Shown here: in pieces, positions 1 to 13,124 of the stretch
Position numbering within the stretch: the first letter of the stretch is position 1
How the letters are laid out: every line of letters begins with the position of its first letter
From: Arthrobacter sp. Hiyo4
GTDB lineage: Bacteria; Actinomycetota; Actinomycetes; Actinomycetales; Micrococcaceae
DNA length: 64,000 nt
Reading direction: 5' to 3'
Assembly: GCA_002370555.1 (NCBI GenBank)
Contig: AP014718.1
Span: forward strand, 1,364,001 to 1,428,000
The notes under the pieces: model-generated
What the model was told of the DNA's origin: nothing
Databases searched by the model: none
The model's input: only the letters and a program-made list of their open reading frames with translations
Translations under genes and position numbers: made by a program

Positions 1-19
1 TAGTTTTTGATCTTTTGTG

Positions 20-3155
<3,136 letters not shown>

Positions 3156-3393
3156 CACACATCACCCCTGCAAACGGTTCAAAAGCGTTTGCAAACCGGG
3201 GTGGTAAAAAGATAACAAGACTGCTTGCGTCCACTATGTGGTTCCCAAACAACAAACCCGTCACGGGCTTGTTGCAGGGAACAAAAAACACAACATAATA
3301 ACAACACCACTTCTGCAACTAAAAGTTGCAGAAAGCATGTTGTAACCACAGATTTCCCACCCCACGGCACAGCCAACGGGAACGGGAGCAAGG
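3156..3393 (+). other. 23S-5S spacer with three strong hairpins
   Basis: No gene lies between 23S and 5S. The spacer holds three near-perfect inverted repeats: 3163-3202 (arms CACCCC and GCAAACG), 3241-3282 (arms GTTCCC and AACAA-CCCGT) and 3311-3333 (10-bp perfect arms TTCTGCAACT). Such helices normally present RNase cleavage sites for maturation of the 23S 3' end and the 5S 5' end. That function is inferred from position. Confidence 0.7.
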
Positions 3394-3511
3394 GTTACGG
3401 CGGTCATAGCGTGGGGGAAACGCCCGGTCCCATTCCGAACCCGGAAGCTAAGACCCACAGCGCCGATGGTACTGCACCCGGGAGGGTGTGGGAGAGTAGG
3501 TCACCGCCGGA
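3394..3511 (+). rRNA. rrf: 5S ribosomal RNA
   Basis: The sequence opens 'gttacggcggtcatagcg' and closes 'gtaggtcaccgccggaac', so the two ends pair (GGCGGT with ACCGCC). The internal 'cccattccgaacccgga' loop and 'gggagagtag' are standard 5S landmarks. Length near 118 nt is normal. Confidence 0.95.
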
Positions 3512-3528
3512 ACATCATTAAAACGGTC

Positions 3529-3562
3529 GAGAGCCCCCCAACCACCAGGTTGAGGGGCTCTC
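3529..3562 (+). terminator. rRNA operon terminator hairpin
   Basis: A 15-bp stem (gagagccccccaacc against ggttgaggggctctc, one mismatch) with a 4-nt loop starts 17 nt after the 5S end. The following 'ccactttaacc' is only a weak T-tract. Confidence 0.75.
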
Positions 3563-3875
3563 CCACTTTAACCACCACACCCGGCACAAACAGCCCGGGA
3601 CGGCATCCTACTCAAGCCAGCAAAACCGCACAGGAAGTGCGAGAGCATCCGCCGGAATCCCACAGAAACTGCAAGAGCGTCACCTGGGGAGTGTGAACAT
3701 TCCCACGACGGCGGTCTGGTGACGGATCCATGTCATCTGTTGGTGGGGTCTCGCCTAGAATTGACTGAGATGTACGGACTTCGAAGCGCTTGATTTCGGG
3801 TTGCGTAGGATAACGAAACACGGAACGAGCGGCTGCGATTGCGCCAGTGGTCGGCTCATAACAGGAGGAATCCCC
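3563..3875. other. Intergenic region between rrn operon and TPR gene
   Basis: About 310 bases without a convincing gene. It must carry the promoter for the rightward gene at 3876. A TAGAAT hexamer near 3756 is a possible -10 element, but I see no good -35 at the right distance. An AGGAGG ribosome binding site ends the region. Confidence 0.5.
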
Positions 3876-5775
3876 ATGGCTGAGCACAACGGCGGCAACC
3901 GCGGCGGCAACGACCGCGGTCCTTTCCGCGGCAACAACAATTCTGGCGGCGACCCTCGCGGATTCCGTTCCCGCGAAGACCGTAACCCAGATGCTCCGAA
4001 GCGCGCGCCTGGTTCCGGCGAACGTAAGCCTTTTGGTGACCGTCCGCGCCGCGAGGGTGACGGTGAGCGTCGGACCTTCGGTGGTGGAGAGCGAAAGCCT
4101 TTCAGCGGCGGCGGGGACCGGAAACCGTTCACAGGCGGCGGCGAACGCAAACCCTATGGTGACCGTGACAACAAGCCTTTTGGTGACCGTCCGCGCCGCG
4201 AGGGTGACGGTGAGCGTCGGACCTTCGGTGGTGGAGAGCGCAAGCCTTTCAGCGGCGGTGGTGAGCGGAAGCCTTACGGTGACCGTGACAACAAGCCTTT
4301 TGGTGATCGTCCGCGCCGCGAAGGTGACGGTGAGCGTCGTAGCTTCGGCGGCGGAGACCGGAAACCGTTCACGGGCGGTGGTGAGCGGAAGCCTTACGGT
4401 GACCGTGACAACAAGCCTTTTGGTGACCGTCCGCGCCGCGAAGATGATGGCGAGCGTCGCAGCTTTGGCGGCGGAGACCGGAAGCCCTTCAGCGGCGGTG
4501 GCGAACGCAAGTCTTACGGTGACCGTGACAACAAGTCCTTTGGCGACCGTCCGCGCCGCGAAGGTGACGGTGAGCGTCGTGGGTTCTCCGGCGGCGACAA
4601 CCGCAAGCCGTTCGGTGACCGCCAGGACCGTGCCCCCCGCAGCTTCGACCGCGGTGATTCCGGCCCCGCCAGTTCGGCAGGGACCGTGCGGAAGACCGCC
4701 CGGCCCGGGTACCCAACGCGCGTGATCTTCGCAGCGCCAACCGCCCAGACCGCGAACGTTCCCCGGAAATTGATGAGGATGTCACGGGCAAGGAGCTTGA
4801 CCGCGCCACACAGCACCAGATCAAGACCTTGGAAGAGAAGAGCGCCGAGTGGGTTGCCCGTCACCTGGTAATGGCCGGACGCCTGATCGACGAAGAGCCC
4901 GAGTTGGCTTTCCAGCATGCCCTCGCCGCGAGCCGGCGTGGTGGCCGGCTGGCTGCCGTCCGTGAAGCCGTCGGACTCACTGCTTACGCGGCAGGACACT
5001 ACGGCGAAGCGCTGCGCGAATTCCGGACCTACCGCCGCATCAGCGGTTCAAACGTCCACCTGCCCGTGATGGCAGACTGTGAACGCGGACTGGGCCGGCC
5101 TGACCGTGCCCTCGACGTGGTGCGATCCGAGGAAGCCAAAGACCTGGATGCCCCGGCAAAGTTGAGCTGGCCATCGTTGCGGCCGGGGCCCGGACTGACC
5201 TCGGGCAGCTGGACGCTGCCGTGGCAGAACTTGAAATTGTCCAGCTGGACATTAACCGTGCGTTCTCCTACAGCCCAAGGCTGTTCCGGGCGTACGCAAA
5301 CGCCCTGTCAGCCGTTGGCCGCGAAGATGAGGCGGCAAAATGGCAGAAGCAGGCCGTTGTGGCTGAAAATGCCCTGGGCCTCGGCATCGATGAGGAACCC
5401 GACATCGTGGACCTCGGCTGGGACGAGGAAGAGGAAGCCCGGGAAGAGGCCCAGCGCCGGCGTCTGCTGGAACGCGCTGCCGTAGGGCCCGAAGCCGCTG
5501 CATCCACGCCTGCTGCCCGGACCGAAGCAGCCGCGGACAAGACTGCCATTGAAGCCGCCGCCGTGGATGCAGACATCGACGACGTGGAATCGGATTTCTT
5601 CGAGTCCGATGACGCCGAGTCTGACGAAGATTCGCTCGAAGCAGATGAGCTGGAAGCCGGCAACACCGAGCATGGTGAAGTGCACGGTGACGAAGTACGC
5701 GATGAAGAAGAGCACGGCGAAGCAGACGACAGCAGCAACGGCGTCGATGGCCACTCTGACGGACGGGACAGCTAG
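3876..5775 (+). CDS. TPR-like protein with RG-rich repeat N-terminus (Rv1691-type)
   Basis: Function not established. After an AGGAGG site and ATG at 3876, about 265 residues are an Arg/Gly/Asp-rich disordered region built from 40-residue repeats (units like RKPFGDRPRREGDGERR). An alpha-helical segment resembling tetratricopeptide repeats follows (HYGEALREFRTYRRI; YANALSAVGREDEAAKW), then a highly acidic tail rich in Asp/Glu. Two single-base losses break the frame, near 4665 in CCCC and between about 5160 and 5215; joined, the protein is about 630 residues. Position directly before the HAD phosphatase and tlyA matches Rv1691 of M. tuberculosis, a TPR protein of unknown role. Homologues are sometimes labelled primosomal protein, for which I see no support. 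A role in RNA or protein scaffolding is only a guess. Confidence 0.75.
4158..4600 (+). repeat. 120-bp tandem repeat inside the TPR gene
   Basis: Nearly identical units begin at 4158, 4278, 4398 and 4518 with exact 120-bp spacing (40 codons), so the frame is kept. A diverged unit with 30 extra bases precedes them from about 4027. Each encodes RG/RP-rich sequence ending in the KPYGDRDNK type motif. Confidence 0.9.
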
Positions 5776-5781
5776 CCCGCT

Positions 5782-6769
5782 ATGACCGAAGTTCCACTGA
5801 TTTCCCTTTTCGACGCCCTGCTGGCTGACCTGGACGGCGTGGTCTACGCCGGGCAGCACGCCATCCCAGGCGCCGTGGATTCGCTGCAGCAACTGGAGGG
5901 TCTGGGCATTGGCCTGGGGTATGTCACCAACAATGCCTCCCGCACCCCGGCGCAGGTAGCGGCGCATCTCCGTGAACTGGGTGCACCAGCGGACGACGAC
6001 CAGGTGGTCAGCTCCTCGCAGGCCGCGGCTGAGCTCCTGGCATCGCTCGTCGCCCCGGAGCACGGGTGCTGATCACCGGCAGCCCCGCTCTGGCACAGGA
6101 AATCGAACTGGTGGGACTGACGCCTGTCTACAGCCAGGACGAGGATCCGGTGGCCGTGGTCCAGGGATTCAATCCCGGGATCGGCTGGAAGGATCTTGCC
6201 GAGGCGGCGTTCGTTGTGTCGGCCGGAGCACTGTGGATCGCAACCAACACCGATATGTCCATTCCGCAGGCACGCGGCATAGCCCGGGCAACGGCACCCT
6301 CGTGGCAGCTGTAGCCGCCGCCACCGGACAGACGCCGCGGGTTGCCGGCAAGCCGGAGGCCCCGCTCTTCCACGCCGCCGCCAAACGGCTCGCGGCTGAC
6401 CGCCCGCTGGTGGTGGGCGACCGCCTGGACACCGACATCCTCGGCGGCAACAACGCCGGGTTTGCCACGGTGGCAGTGCTGACCGGCGTCGACACCACAG
6501 CCACCATCCTGGCCGCACGCACTGCGGAACGCCCGGACTACATCATCAATTCCCTCAGCGACCTCCACCGCCCCTACCCGGCACTGGACCACACTGACGG
6601 AACGCACCGCTGCGGGGCCTCCACTGCGCGGGTCAGCGGTGACACCATCCACGTCAGCGGCAGCGAAGGTGACCTGGATTCGTGGCGGGCCGCCTGCGCC
6701 GCCTGGTGGACTGCGGTCCCCGACGCCGCACTTCCCACCGAACCCAAACTCGAGTGGCGCAATCATTAG
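5782..6769 (+). CDS. HAD-superfamily phosphatase, class IIA (NagD-like)
   Basis: Probable small-molecule phosphatase. The N-terminal catalytic motif is LLADLDGVVYAG (DxDGV, nucleophile Asp). It is followed by GYVTNNASRTP (motif II Ser/Thr-Asn region), a cap domain with ALWIATNTD, then KPEAPLFHAAAK (Lys motif) and VVGDRLDTDILGGNNAG (acidic Mg-binding motif). Three reading frames are used in order 1, 0, 2, with breaks near 6060 and 6290, each explained by one lost base. The corrected protein is about 329 residues, usual for the family. It starts 7 nt after the TPR gene and leads into a small ORF and tlyA, as in Rv1692. The substrate is unknown. Confidence 0.85.
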
Positions 6770-6778
6770 ACTGGTCCA

Positions 6779-7024
6779 ATGACTGAGCTGAACGAACCGC
6801 ACCATCCGGAAGCAGCCCAGCCAACGCCGGAATGGCCGGACATGGCGGCGCCGGCAACCACCGATCCATCCATTGTGGCGATAACGGCCGCGCTGGACGG
6901 CGTCGAACGGTTGCCCGTGTCTGAGCATGAGGCTGTTTACAACGACCTCCACGACGCCCTGCTGCACGCGTTGAACGAAGAGGCCCAAACGGCGAAGGAG
7001 AAGCTTGAGCATGGCACGACTTGA
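6779..7024 (+). CDS. Small hypothetical protein upstream of tlyA
   Basis: An 81-residue protein without recognisable catalytic motif. The first half is Pro/Ala/Glu-rich and probably disordered; the second half is helical (VYNDLHDALLHALNEEAQ). It begins 10 nt after the phosphatase stop and overlaps the tlyA start, so the three genes are probably co-translated. A small ORF occupies the same slot in M. tuberculosis (Rv1693), which supports it being a real gene. No function can be assigned. Confidence 0.7.
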   Translation: MTELNEPHHPEAAQPTPEWPDMAAPATTDPSIVAITAALDGVERLPVSEHEAVYNDLHDALLHALNEEAQTAKEKLEHGTT

Positions 7025-7823
7025 CCAGGCGCTCGTCGCCCGCGGCCTGGCCAGGTCCCGGACCCACGCCGCGTCGTTGATTGCGGACGGCAAGGTGAGC
7101 TCGGCCGGGCAGGTGCTTTCCAAGGCGTCCCTCCAGGTCGACGACGGCAAGGACCTGTCGGTCGAGCACACGGAAGAGGACAGCTACGTCAGCCGTGCCG
7201 GGCACAAGCTGGCGGGCGCTTTGGACGTATTCCCGGAAGTCACTGTTGCCGGCAAGAGATGCCTGGACGCCGGCGCCTCCACCGGCGGCTTCACCGAGGT
7301 GCTCCTGCGGCGCGGTGCGGCACACGTCGTGGCGGTCGACGTCGGCCATGACCAGCTGGTGCCGCAGCTCCGCGCCGATGACCGCGTAGCCGTGCATGAA
7401 GGCATGAACGTGCGGTACATGGCGCCGGAAGACATCGGCGGCCAGGCCGAACTCACGGTAGCCGACCTCTCCTTCATCTCGCTGACCCTGGTGGTCCTGC
7501 CCCTGGCGCTGTGCACGCAGCCGGGCGGCGACCTGGTGCTGATGGTGAAGCCCCAGTTCGAGATCGGCAAGGACCGGCTGGGCCGCACCGGCGTGGTCAC
7601 CTCCGAGCGCGAACGCCGGATGGCAGTGGAAAAAGTTGCCAATGCAGCGCTCGACGCCGGACTGGACTTATGCGGCTTGGCGGCCAGCCCGCTGCCGGGC
7701 CAGGACGGAAACGTCGAATACTTCCTGTGGATAAAGCGCAGGATCACCCAAGACCTGCCTAAGATCGAAGAGCGCCTCGCAGCCATTGACGGATTGCTTG
7801 GCCGAATCTGGCCGAACCACTAG
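7011..7823 (+). CDS. tlyA: TlyA rRNA 2'-O-methyltransferase (S4 domain)
   Basis: TlyA methylates cytidine 2'-O positions in 16S and 23S rRNA; in mycobacteria this sets capreomycin/viomycin sensitivity. The N-terminal S4 RNA-binding domain is clear (ARLDQALVARGLARSRTHA). The FtsJ-like SAM fold follows, with the CLDAGASTGGFTEVLL SAM motif, the AVDVGHDQL strand, VADLSFISL and VKPQFEIGK. The ORF is intact at 270 residues, the family length. ATG at 7011 is chosen over an in-frame TTG at 7005 because GAAGGAG lies about 10 nt upstream. It overlaps the preceding small ORF and lies 13 nt before nadK. Confidence 0.95.
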   Translation: MARLDQALVARGLARSRTHAASLIADGKVSSAGQVLSKASLQVDDGKDLSVEHTEEDSYVSRAGHKLAGALDVFPEVTVAGKRCLDAGASTGGFTEVLLRRGAAHVVAVDVGHDQLVPQLRADDRVAVHEGMNVRYMAPEDIGGQAELTVADLSFISLTLVVLPLALCTQPGGDLVLMVKPQFEIGKDRLGRTGVVTSERERRMAVEKVANAALDAGLDLCGLAASPLPGQDGNVEYFLWIKRRITQDLPKIEERLAAIDGLLGRIWPNH

Positions 7824-7836
7824 AAAGCGGAACCCG

Positions 7837-8862
7837 ATGAGCAGGCGAGTACTTGTCCTTGCCCACACTGGCCGCGAGGAGTCACTGAAGGCCGCCTGGG
7901 AAGCCTGCGCCCAACTCCATGACTCCGGCATTGTTCCCGTCATGCAGGAGTCAGAGCTGCGCGACATGGAACGATTCTTCGGGCAGCTCAGCCAACCGGT
8001 GGAGATCCTGCACGACCACGTACAGCTGCCGGACGTCGAGCTGGTGATGGTCCTGGGCGGGGATGGCACCATCCTGCGCGCCGCGGAGCTGGTGCGCGAG
8101 GTGGACGTACCCCTGCTGGGCGTCAACCTTGGCCACGTCGGCTTCCTGGCCGAGAGCGAGCGGGCGGACCTGGCCCAGACGGTGGAATGGATTGCCCGCC
8201 GCGACTACACGGTTGAAGAGCGCATGACCATCGACGTCCAGGTCTGGGTCCGCGGCCAGAAAATCTGGCATACCTGGGCCCTGAACGAGGCCGCGATCGA
8301 AAAAGGCAACCGCGAACGCATGATCGAGGTGGTGACCGAAGTGGACGAGCGCCCGCTGACGTCCTTCGGCTGCGACGGAGTGGTGGTGGCCACCCCCACG
8401 GGCTCCACCGCGTACGCGTTTTCCGCCGGCGGACCCGTCGTGTGGCCGGAGGTCGAGGCCCTGGTGATAGTTCCCATCAGCGCCCACGCGCTCTTTGCCA
8501 AGCCGCTGGTGGTATCGCCCCGGTCCCGGCTGGCCGTGGAAATCCTCACCCGCACCGGTGCCCAGGGTGTGCTCTGGTGCGATGGCCGGCGCTCCGTGGA
8601 CCTGCCGCCCGGCGCCCGGGTTGAAGTGACCAAGTCCGCCACCCCGGTCCGGCTGGCCAGGACGCACCAGACGCCCTTTTCAGCGCGTTTGGTCCGCAAA
8701 TTCGAACTCCCCATTCACGGCTGGCGCGGACCCGTGCCGCAGTCGGAGACCATCCACACCGGACCCATCCCGATCGTCCGGACGCCGCGGCCCAGGCCGC
8801 CGCTCCAGATTGCCTCCGGCGACCAGCCGGAGGACGATACCGATCCCGCGACCGCAAAGTGA
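7837..8862 (+). CDS. nadK: NAD kinase
   Basis: Phosphorylates NAD to NADP using ATP or polyphosphate. Diagnostic motifs are present in order: VMVLGGDGTILRAAE (GGDGT phosphate site), GVNLGHVGFLAE, ALNEAAIEKG (NE motif) and ATPTGSTAYAFSAGGP. The frame is intact. ATG at 7837 gives 341 residues; the longer in-frame extension to 7786 would overlap tlyA and is unlikely. The C-terminal 40 residues are Pro-rich and not part of the fold. It is followed by recN with a 3-nt gap, as in Rv1695-Rv1696. Confidence 0.95.
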   Translation: MSRRVLVLAHTGREESLKAAWEACAQLHDSGIVPVMQESELRDMERFFGQLSQPVEILHDHVQLPDVELVMVLGGDGTILRAAELVREVDVPLLGVNLGHVGFLAESERADLAQTVEWIARRDYTVEERMTIDVQVWVRGQKIWHTWALNEAAIEKGNRERMIEVVTEVDERPLTSFGCDGVVVATPTGSTAYAFSAGGPVVWPEVEALVIVPISAHALFAKPLVVSPRSRLAVEILTRTGAQGVLWCDGRRSVDLPPGARVEVTKSATPVRLARTHQTPFSARLVRKFELPIHGWRGPVPQSETIHTGPIPIVRTPRPRPPLQIASGDQPEDDTDPATAK

Positions 8863-8865
8863 ACC

Positions 8866-10603
8866 ATGCTTGAAGAACTGAGAATCCGCGATCTGGGCGT
8901 CATCACCGACGCCACGCTGCCGCTGGGCCCGGGCTGAGCGTCGTTACCGGTGAAACCGGAGCCGGCAAAACGATGGTGGTCACCGCCGTCGGCCTCCTGC
9001 TGGGGGCGAGGTCCGACGCCGGCGCGGTCCGGAGCGGCGCGAAGAGCGCCACGGCGGAGGCCGTCCTCAAGCTCGACGCCGGGCATCCGGCCATTGCCCG
9101 GGCAGTTGAAGCGGGTGCCGACGTGGAGGAATTCGACGGCGGCGCTGAGCTTATTCTTGCGCGTCGCCTCGGTGCGGACGGTCGCAGCCGGGCCTTCCTG
9201 GGCGGGCGGGCCGCCCCGGTGGGCGTTCTGGCGGAGATTGGTGAAACCCTCGTGGTGGTCCACGGGCAGTCGGACCAGATCAGGCTGAAGGGGGCGGCCG
9301 CCCAGCGCGGCGCCCTCGACAAATTTGCCGGCGATGCGCTGGCGGGCCCGATGGCCTCCTACCAGGAGCTCTACAGCCATTGGAAGGCCAGCCAGGCGGA
9401 GCTGGAAACCCTTCGCAGCGCCGCCCGGGACAGGCTCCGCGAGGCCGAGTCGCTGGAAGCCGCCCTTGCCGAAATCAGCACCGTGGATCCGCAGCCGGGG
9501 GAGGACGAGTCCCTCAAGGCCGAGGCTGTGAAACTGGCCAACGTCGAAGAGCTCAGGATTGCAGCCAACACGGCGCACCAGGCGCTCATCGCGGAGGACT
9601 ATGGTGACGCGGGCGACGCCACCACCCTCGTGGACGTTGCGAAAAGAACCTTGGAGCACGTGGCCGAGCATGACGCCGAGCTCGGGTCCGCCGCAGCACG
9701 CCTGGCCGAAGTGGGCTTCCTGCTTAACGACATCGCCACGGAGCTGGCCAGCTACCAGGCCGGCCTGGACTCGGAAGGCCCGGAACGGCTCGCCGAGATC
9801 GAGGACCGGCGGTCCTCCCTGGCCACCTTGGTCCGCAAGTACGCCCCCAGCATTGACGAAGTCCTGGTGTGGGCGGAAAACGCACGAGTCCGCTTCGACG
9901 AGCTGCAGGACGACTCCACCAGGATCGAGGCTCTGGACGCGGACGTCGTCCGGACCGAAGCGGAACTGCAGACGCAGGCAGCCGCCGTCAGCAAAATCCG
10001 GGCCAAGGCTGCCAAGGACCTGTCCGGCCGGGTGAGCGCGGAGCTGAAGGCACTCGCCATGGCGGACGCCACCCTGGTGATCACCCGTGAGGCGGCCTCA
10101 CAGCTGACACCGCATGGAGCGGACGAGATCACGTTCCTGCTCCAGCCGCACTCCGGAGCCCTGCCCGTCCGCTGGGCAAGGGCGCCTCCGGCGGCGAACT
10201 CTCTCGCGTGATGCTGGCCATCGAGGTGGTGCTGGCCGCGGTGGATCCGGTGCCCACATTTGTGTTCGATGAGGTGGACGCCGGGGTCGGCGGGCGGGCC
10301 GCCGTCGAAATTGGCCGCCGGCTGGCCATGCTGGCACAGCACGTGCAGGTCCTGGTGGTCACGCACCTGCCGCAGGTGGCAGCCTTCGCCGACCAGCACA
10401 TCACTGTCACCAAAACATCCGTCAGGGGGTCCGACGGCGGCACCGCCACCGGGTTCACGTCCAGTGATGTTCGCCTCCTCGACGGCCCGGAGCGCGTGCG
10501 GGAACTCGCCCGGATGCTGGCCGGCCAGGAGGATTCAGAATCGGCCCAGGCACACGCCCAGGAGCTGCTGGACGACGCAAAACTGCTGCCGCAGCGGGCC
10601 TGA
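8866..10603 (+). CDS. recN: DNA repair protein RecN (two frame breaks)
   Basis: SMC-like ATPase acting early in double-strand break repair. The N-terminus [13 protein letters not shown] leads to the Walker A motif [11 protein letters not shown]. The middle is a long coiled coil rich in Ala, Glu and Leu. The C-terminus carries the signature [15 protein letters not shown] and Walker [13 protein letters not shown], then [13 protein letters not shown]. Breaks near 8931 (CCCGGGC) and near 10165 each need one added base, giving about 579 residues. ATG at 8866 follows the nadK stop closely, so translation is probably coupled. Confidence 0.93.
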
Positions 10604-10691
10604 GGAGCGGATACCCCTTGATCGCAGGCGCCCCGCCCTGCACACTGGATCATTTGGGGAGACAGTTCCTGATCGGGGAAAGGCTCAATTG

Positions 10692-12436
10692 ATGATAGGC
10701 TCGAATTCCGTGGTGCAGCGATCAAATTCCCGTGTAAATTCCCGGTTCCCGGGCTCGTCCAAGACGACCAAACACATCTTCGTAACCGGTGGTGTGGCGT
10801 CCTCGCTCGGTAAGGGGCTGACGGCTTCGAGCCTCGGTCACCTCCTGCGGGCACGCGGCTTGTCTGTAACTATGCAGAAGCTCGATCCTTATCTGAACGT
10901 GGATCCGGGCACGATGAACCCCTTCCAGCACGGCGAGGTCTTCGTCACCGACGACGGCGCCGAGACGGACCTGGACATCGGACACTACGAGCGGTTCCTC
11001 GACGAAAACCTCGAGGGCTCAGCCAACGTGACCACCGGCCAGGTCTACTCCACCGTGATCGCCAAGGAACGCCGCGGCGAATACCTCGGCGACACGGTCC
11101 AAGTCATCCCGCACATCACCGATGAGATCAAGCGGCGCATGCGGCTTCCGGCCGAGGGCAAAAACGCGCCGGACGTCATCATCACCGAAATCGGCGGCAC
11201 CGTGGGCGACATCGAGTCGCAGCCCTTCCTCGAGTCGGCCCGCCAGGTCCGCCAGGACATCGGCCGCGGCAACGTCTTCTTCGTCCACGTCTCCTTGGTG
11301 CCCTACATCGGCCCCTCGCAGGAACTGAAGACCAAACCGACGCAGCACTCCGTGGCAGCCCTGCGCTCCATCGGCATCCAGCCCGAGGCAATCGTGATCC
11401 GTTCGGACCGCGAAGTCCCCGAGCCAATGCGCGCCAAGATCGGCCGCATGTGCGACGTCGATATCGAAGCCGTCATCGGATGCCCGGATGCCCCCAGCAT
11501 CTACGACATCCCCAAGACCCTGCACACGCAGGGACTGGATTCCTACATCGTGCGCGCCCTGGACCTGCCGTTCAAGGACGTTGACTGGACCAGCTGGGAC
11601 AAGCTGCTCGAAGCAGTCCACAACCCCAAGCACCACGTGGAAATCGCACTGGTGGGCAAGTACATCGACCTGCCTGACGCCTACCTGTCCGTGACCGAGG
11701 CCCTGCGTGCCGGCGGCTTCGCCAACGACACCAAGGTCAAGATCCGCTGGGTACCCTCGGATGAGTGCGAAACCCACGAAGGCGCCGTGGCGTCCCTGGA
11801 CGGCGTGGACGCCATCTGCGTCCCCGGCGGCTTCGGCATCCGCGGCCTTGAAGGCAAGCTGGGCGCCCTCAAGTACGCCCGCGAAACCAAGCTGCCGGTT
11901 CTGGGCCTGTGCCTGGGCCTGCAGTGCATGGTGATTGAATATGCGCGCAACGTGGTGGGCCTCGAAGGAGCTTCCTCGTCCGAGTTCGAACCGGACTCCA
12001 AATACCCGGTGATTGCCACCATGGAAGAGCAGCTGGACATCGTGGACGGCAAGGGTGATCTTGGCGGCACCATGCGCCTGGGCCTGTACGAGGCAAAGCT
12101 CGACGACGGCTCGGTCATTGCAGAGACCTACGGAAAGACCACTGTCAGCGAACGCCACCGGCACCGCTACGAGGTCAACAACAAGTACCGCGATCAGATC
12201 GCTGCCGAGGGCCTCGTGTTCTCCGGAACGTCACCGGACGGCAAGCTCGTGGAATTCGTTGAACTGCCCGCGAGGTCCACCCGTTCTACGTGGCAACCCA
12301 GGCGCACCCCGAACTGAGCTCACGGCCCACGCGGCCGCACCCGCTCTTCGCCGGGCTCATCAAGGCCGCCCTGGACCACCAGAACGCACAGGACGCGCCG
12401 GCAGCCAAGCCGTTGCGTACGGTTGCCGCAAAATAA
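10692..12436 (+). CDS. pyrG: CTP synthase
   Basis: Converts UTP to CTP with glutamine as nitrogen donor. The N-terminal synthetase domain shows [13 protein letters not shown] (P-loop) and [18 protein letters not shown]. The C-terminal class I glutamine amidotransferase shows [16 protein letters not shown] with the nucleophile Cys, and the late HPE motif in TQAHPEL. The last 50 or so residues are in another frame after a lost C near 12268 (E-L-P then R-E-V-H-P-F), so the true stop is at 12434-12436. The corrected length of about 581 includes a roughly 25-residue N-terminal extension, so a later start is possible. Confidence 0.95.
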
Positions 12437-12461
12437 AACCGAATGAGTAGAGGACGGCGCG

Positions 12462-13124
12462 ATGCCCGGCACACCTGAAACCCCCCAAGCTGCACGGCAG
12501 GTTTCGGATGCACCGAGCCCGCGCCGTCTTCTGTCTACGGAGAAGGTCTATGAAGGCCGGATCTGGGATGTGGTCAGCGACAGCTTCCAGCTGAGCGAAA
12601 CGGGGGAGTCCCTGACCCGGGACTACATAGACCACCCTGGCGCCGTGGCCGTCCTGCCCATGAACGATGCCGGCGAGGTTTTGCTGATCAGGCAGTACCG
12701 GCACCCCGTGGGCATGGACCTTTGGGAAATCCCGGCTGGCCTGCTGGATGTGGAAGGCGAGGATTTTGTGGCGGGTGCTGCCCGCGAACTTGCCGAGGAG
12801 GCGGATCTTGCGGCCGGCGAATGGAACGTCCTGGTGGACTTCTTCAACTCGCCGGGCTCCTCCAGCGAGGCCATCCGCATCTACCTCGCCCGGGACCTCA
12901 CCGACGTGCCTCACCACGAACGCCATGAGCGGACCGATGAGGAGGCCGAAATTGAGTTCCACTGGATCGCCCTGGACGACGCCGTGGCCGCGGTCCTGGA
13001 AGGCAGGCTGCACAACCCGTCCGCCGTCGTCGGCATCCTGGCCGCTGCCGCGGCGAAAGCTGACGGCTTTGCGGGACTACGCCCCGCGGATGCACCCTGG
13101 CCTGCGCACCCCAGCCAGCGGTGA
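12462..13124 (+). CDS. Nudix hydrolase, ADP-ribose pyrophosphatase type
   Basis: Hydrolyses a nucleoside diphosphate linked to another group; ADP-ribose is the usual substrate of this subfamily. The Nudix box is readable as GLLDVEGEDFV then ARELAEEADL, preceded by the LIRQYRHPVGMDLWEIPAG segment typical of ADPRase enzymes. The 220-residue frame is intact. It sits between pyrG and xerD exactly as Rv1700 does in M. tuberculosis, an enzyme characterised as an ADP-ribose pyrophosphatase. The stop codon overlaps the xerD start. Confidence 0.88.
   Translation: MPGTPETPQAARQVSDAPSPRRLLSTEKVYEGRIWDVVSDSFQLSETGESLTRDYIDHPGAVAVLPMNDAGEVLLIRQYRHPVGMDLWEIPAGLLDVEGEDFVAGAARELAEEADLAAGEWNVLVDFFNSPGSSSEAIRIYLARDLTDVPHHERHERTDEEAEIEFHWIALDDAVAAVLEGRLHNPSAVVGILAAAAAKADGFAGLRPADAPWPAHPSQR

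Noticed and set aside
4158..4600. Regular direct repeats that could suggest a CRISPR array
   Set aside because: Units are contiguous 120-bp in-frame coding repeats with no unique spacers.
3991..4725. 244-residue open frame overlapping the RG-repeat gene in another frame
   Set aside because: It mirrors the repeat in a shifted frame, is Val/Thr/Ala-rich and has no ribosome binding site; the frame with AGGAGG and ATG 3876 is the real one.
11019..12164. Long minus-strand open frame opposite pyrG
   Set aside because: Antisense shadow caused by high GC at third positions; the plus strand encodes clear CTP synthase.
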